Below, in pieces: positions 5,556 to 5,655 of a DNA stretch of 5,655 nt. Position numbers and translations under genes: made by a program. The notes beneath the pieces were generated by a model. That model did no database searches. It saw only the letters and a program-made list of their open reading frames with translations, and was not told the origin of the DNA. Position 1 is the first letter of the stretch; each line of letters starts with the position of its first letter. Source of the DNA: Prevotellaceae bacterium (GTDB taxonomy: Bacteria > Bacteroidota > Bacteroidia > Bacteroidales > UBA932). The DNA lies in contig JAISPE010000183.1 in assembly GCA_031275145.1 (NCBI GenBank), positions 1 through 5,655 of the forward strand, written 5' to 3'.

Positions 5556-5655
5556 ATGCTATCGTACTCATACATATCCAAAATTAATATAAAAGAAAGC
5601 CAAATTGAATATTTTCAGATGATTGCGTATATTTTTAGAGAAACAGCAAGTTTTT
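5556..5655 (+). CDS. Unidentified protein, N-terminal fragment running off the window
   Basis: From an ATG at 5556 the frame reads MLSYSYISKINIKESQIEYF, then QMIAYIFRETASF, and remains open at 5655. The same frame is open back to 5439, so an earlier start is possible, for example the TTG at 5508 (giving ENSKLFSISGGDLKS ahead of the Met). A purine-rich AGGTGGTGA (5537-5545) sits 10 bases before the ATG and could serve as a ribosome site. The start lies about 67 bases downstream of the predicted sigma-54 start site, so this would be the gene that promoter controls. I do not recognise the protein; 33 residues are too few to assign it or to prove that it is coding. Confidence 0.4.
   Translation, partial: MLSYSYISKINIKESQIEYFQMIAYIFRETASF

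Noticed and set aside
5366..5581. 71-codon minus-strand frame at the right edge
   Set aside because: It runs antisense through the sigma-54 motif and the hairpins, has no minus-strand promoter that I can see, and shows no recognisable features.

Overview
The window looks like chromosomal DNA from a Bacteroidetes bacterium, probably Bacteroidales. The clues are TAnnTTTG-type promoter elements without clear Shine-Dalgarno sites, AT-rich intergenic DNA, and protein sequences typical of that phylum. The assignment is inferred from sequence style and was not checked by a search.

Left part (1-3496), ordinary housekeeping genes. The window opens with the first 26 codons of a ROK-family sugar kinase or repressor on the minus strand. 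A divergent intergenic region of about 336 bp follows, with one plausible promoter facing each way. Next come two plus-strand genes 53 bp apart, probably co-transcribed: lepA (ribosomal elongation factor 4) and waaA/kdtA (Kdo transferase of lipid A-core biosynthesis). Both appear complete, with their key motifs present.

Middle part (3497-4959), a decayed insertion sequence. A transposase-like gene with a repeated N-terminal coiled coil and two acidic residues of a possible DDE core is broken at about 4690. The next 210 bases still encode the C-terminal end, but in other reading frames, so the copy has apparently suffered an internal deletion plus a small frameshift. Imperfect terminal inverted repeats, each with its own small hairpin, bound the element near 3641 and 4959. 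A good -7 promoter motif preceded by a perfect 14-bp palindrome lies just ahead of the transposase start.

Right part (4960-5655), repeat-rich and mostly non-coding. Two copies of a dispersed repeat built on CACAAAG/CTTTGTG units flank the element in inverted orientation (3608-3636 and 5171-5217). The right copy runs into a 14-bp x3 tandem array and a 21-bp x2 tandem array. Beyond these are a TATCTTTG promoter motif, a possible 35-codon ORF, a consensus-perfect sigma-54 (-24/-12) promoter at 5462-5478, two overlapping, mutually exclusive hairpins, and a reading frame that stays open to the window end. This sigma-54 leader and the unidentified gene behind it are the most interesting part of the window. 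I see no CRISPR, RNA gene or recognisable defence system.
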